A stretch of 6,126 bases of DNA, from the NCBI GenBank assembly GCA_023387295.1, contig JAEWIG010000364.1:1-6126 (forward strand), read 5' to 3'. The stretch's first letter is position 1; the number at the start of each line of letters is the position of its first letter. The notes beneath the pieces were generated by a model. It ran no database searches and was not told the origin of the DNA. It was given only the letters and a program-made list of their open reading frames with translations. The translations under genes were made by a program, and so were the position numbers. Positions 5,028 through 6,126 of the stretch are shown piece by piece. This DNA comes from Bacillota bacterium (GTDB lineage Bacteria > Bacillota > Bacilli > Bacillales > Cytobacillaceae).

Positions 5028-6126
5028 ATGAACATAAAAAACCATAATCTTGCTTTAAGTATTTTACTAGCCAATTTATTTATTGCTTTTTTAGGGATTG
5101 GACTTGTTATTCCTGTTCTCCCGACTATTATGAATGAACTTTCCATAAGTGGAACAGTCGTTGGTTACATGGTAGCTGCTTTTGCTATCTCGCAGCTTAT
5201 TGTGTCTCCCATTGCAGGGAAATGGGCCGACAAGTACGGCCGTAAACGAATGATTGTAAGTGGTTTGGTCATTTTTGGTTTATCTGAATTTTTATTTGGC
5301 TTTGGAAAGACAGTCGAGGTTTTATTCCTTTCACGGATACTCGGTGGTATAAGCGGTGCGTTTATTATGCCTGCTGTAACAGCCTTCATAGCTGACATTA
5401 CAACGATTCAACAAAGACCAAAAGCGCTAGGATATATGTCTGCCGCTATCAGTACAGGTTTTATTATCGGACCTGGATTTGGAGGATTTTTAGCGGAAGT
5501 CGGTACACGAGTACCGTTTTATGCAGCAGGAGTACTTGGGTTAGTTGCTGCATTATTATCATTTATTTTCTTAGCAGAACCTGAAAGATCAGAGGAAACA
5601 AAAGCCCAAGAAAATGTGAAAACAGGAATTGGCACCATCTTTAAACCACTATATTTTATTGCTTTTCTGCTGATCTTCGTTGCTTCATTCGGACTTGCAG
5701 CATTTGAATCCTTATTTAGTTTGTTTGTCGATCACAAGTTTGGATTTTCACCAAAAGATATTGCTATTGTTATAACAGGTGGAGCCATCTTCGGTGCAAT
5801 TGCTCAAATCTTTTTATTTGGACCGTTAACGAATAAGCTTGGGGAAATTCGTCTTATTCGATACTGTTTAATATTTTCAGCTATCTTAACGTTTGTAATG
5901 ACCACGGTAAGTAGTTATGTTCCAATTTTATTGACGACTTTCTTCTTATTTGTAGGCTTTGACTTAATACGCCCAGCCATTACAACATATTTATCAAAAA
6001 TTGCTGGCAACGAGCAAGGCTTTGTTGGTGGTATGAATTCTACCTTTACAAGTCTAGGAAATATATTTGGACCTATTTTAGGTGGAGTATTATTTGATAT
6101 TAACTTAAACTATCCGTATTATTTTG
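5028..6126 (+). CDS. bmr: Bmr/NorA-type multidrug efflux transporter (MFS, DHA1), 3' end outside window
   Basis: The 366 codons seen encode a major facilitator superfamily proton-coupled drug exporter in the cytoplasmic membrane. Signature motifs are clear. Motif A is GKWADKYGRKR (residues 64-74) in the loop between helices 2 and 3. A motif-B-like stretch (FLSRILGGISGAFIMP, 100-115) follows. The antiporter motif C is GFIIGPGFGGFL (144-155) in helix 5. A charged central loop (about 183-205, EPERSEETKAQE) separates the two six-helix halves. Long blocks such as NLFIAFLGIGLVIP, RPKALGYMSAAISTGFIIGP and TTYLSKIAGNEQGF agree with B. subtilis Bmr as I remember it, whose 389 residues imply only about 20-25 are missing here. 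Bmr and NorA export fluoroquinolones, dyes and cationic compounds; that this protein does so is inferred. The start is supported by AGAGGAG 8 nt upstream. No MerR-type bmrR gene is visible, though downstream sequence is not available. Confidence 0.93.
   Translation, partial: MNIKNHNLALSILLANLFIAFLGIGLVIPVLPTIMNELSISGTVVGYMVAAFAISQLIVSPIAGKWADKYGRKRMIVSGLVIFGLSEFLFGFGKTVEVLFLSRILGGISGAFIMPAVTAFIADITTIQQRPKALGYMSAAISTGFIIGPGFGGFLAEVGTRVPFYAAGVLGLVAALLSFIFLAEPERSEETKAQENVKTGIGTIFKPLYFIAFLLIFVASFGLAAFESLFSLFVDHKFGFSPKDIAIVITGGAIFGAIAQIFLFGPLTNKLGEIRLIRYCLIFSAILTFVMTTVSSYVPILLTTFFLFVGFDLIRPAITTYLSKIAGNEQGFVGGMNSTFTSLGNIFGPILGGVLFDINLNYPYYF

Larger units (their letters stand above)
4884..5035 (+). 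repeat. tandem duplication of the efflux-pump promoter and leader (offset 88 bp)
   Basis: Positions 4884-4931 align without gaps to 4972-5019 at 38 of 48 bases, and the likeness continues with one small gap to about 4947/5035. Each copy carries TTGACT, an 18-bp spacer, TATAAT, ACTTA and TAGAGG. In the upstream copy the ribosome binding site has changed (AGAGGCG against AGAGGAG). The start codon is also lost: AAAAATTAACAC stands where the downstream copy has AAAAATATGAACA. Eight of the ten mismatches are transitions. The upstream copy can therefore start transcription but not translation of the pump. Confidence 0.75.

Noticed and set aside
5165..5398. Minus-strand 77-residue frame inside the efflux pump gene
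   Set aside because: It is antisense to conserved MFS motifs A to B and has no recognisable content.

Overview
The window looks like chromosomal DNA from a low-GC Gram-positive bacterium of the Bacillus group. The base composition is AT-rich, the ribosome binding sites are strong AAGGAG/GGGGGAGG types, one gene has a TTG start, the terminators are hairpins followed by T runs, and the partial efflux pump at the right end closely resembles Bacillus subtilis Bmr.

Layout, left to right. (1) 1-243 (+): the last 80 codons of an APH-type phosphotransferase, with its stop codon in the loop of its own terminator. (2) 260-382 (-): a 40-codon relic that joins the start of a DUF6886-like protein to what looks like its end, with the middle missing. 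It keeps a good ribosome binding site. (3) About 396-600: a gene-free AT-rich stretch ending in a candidate ECF-type promoter and a strong ribosome binding site. (4) 601-2464 (+): a two-gene operon of an ECF sigma factor and a membrane-anchored DUF4179/DUF5643 anti-sigma factor, overlapping by 8 nt. (5) 2545-2596: a perfect 16-bp terminator hairpin between converging operons. (6) 4757-2621 (-): a type II restriction-modification operon, with a Dam/DpnM-family adenine methyltransferase first and a PD-(D/E)XK restriction endonuclease overlapping its end by 17 nt. (7) 4758-5027: intergenic DNA with a tandemly duplicated promoter plus leader. (8) 5028 to the end (+): a Bmr/NorA-type multidrug efflux pump, cut by the window edge about 20-25 residues short of its end.

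How the parts work together. The sigma/anti-sigma pair is a self-contained envelope-signal switch: the anti-sigma factor should hold the sigma factor at the membrane until a signal releases it, and the sigma factor probably activates its own promoter. The methyltransferase and endonuclease form a self-sufficient phage/plasmid defence unit with no controller gene. Methylase-first order and overlapping genes would favour protection before cutting. The phosphotransferase fragment and efflux pump are possible resistance-type functions. The mix of defence, resistance-like genes and a gene relic suggests a variable chromosomal region. No integrase, transposase, tRNA, rRNA or CRISPR array was seen.

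The most unusual sequence-level features are the duplicated efflux-pump promoter/leader, whose upstream copy has lost its start codon, and the internally deleted DUF6886 relic. The restriction-modification pair is the clearest system-level feature; its recognition site cannot be read from the sequence.
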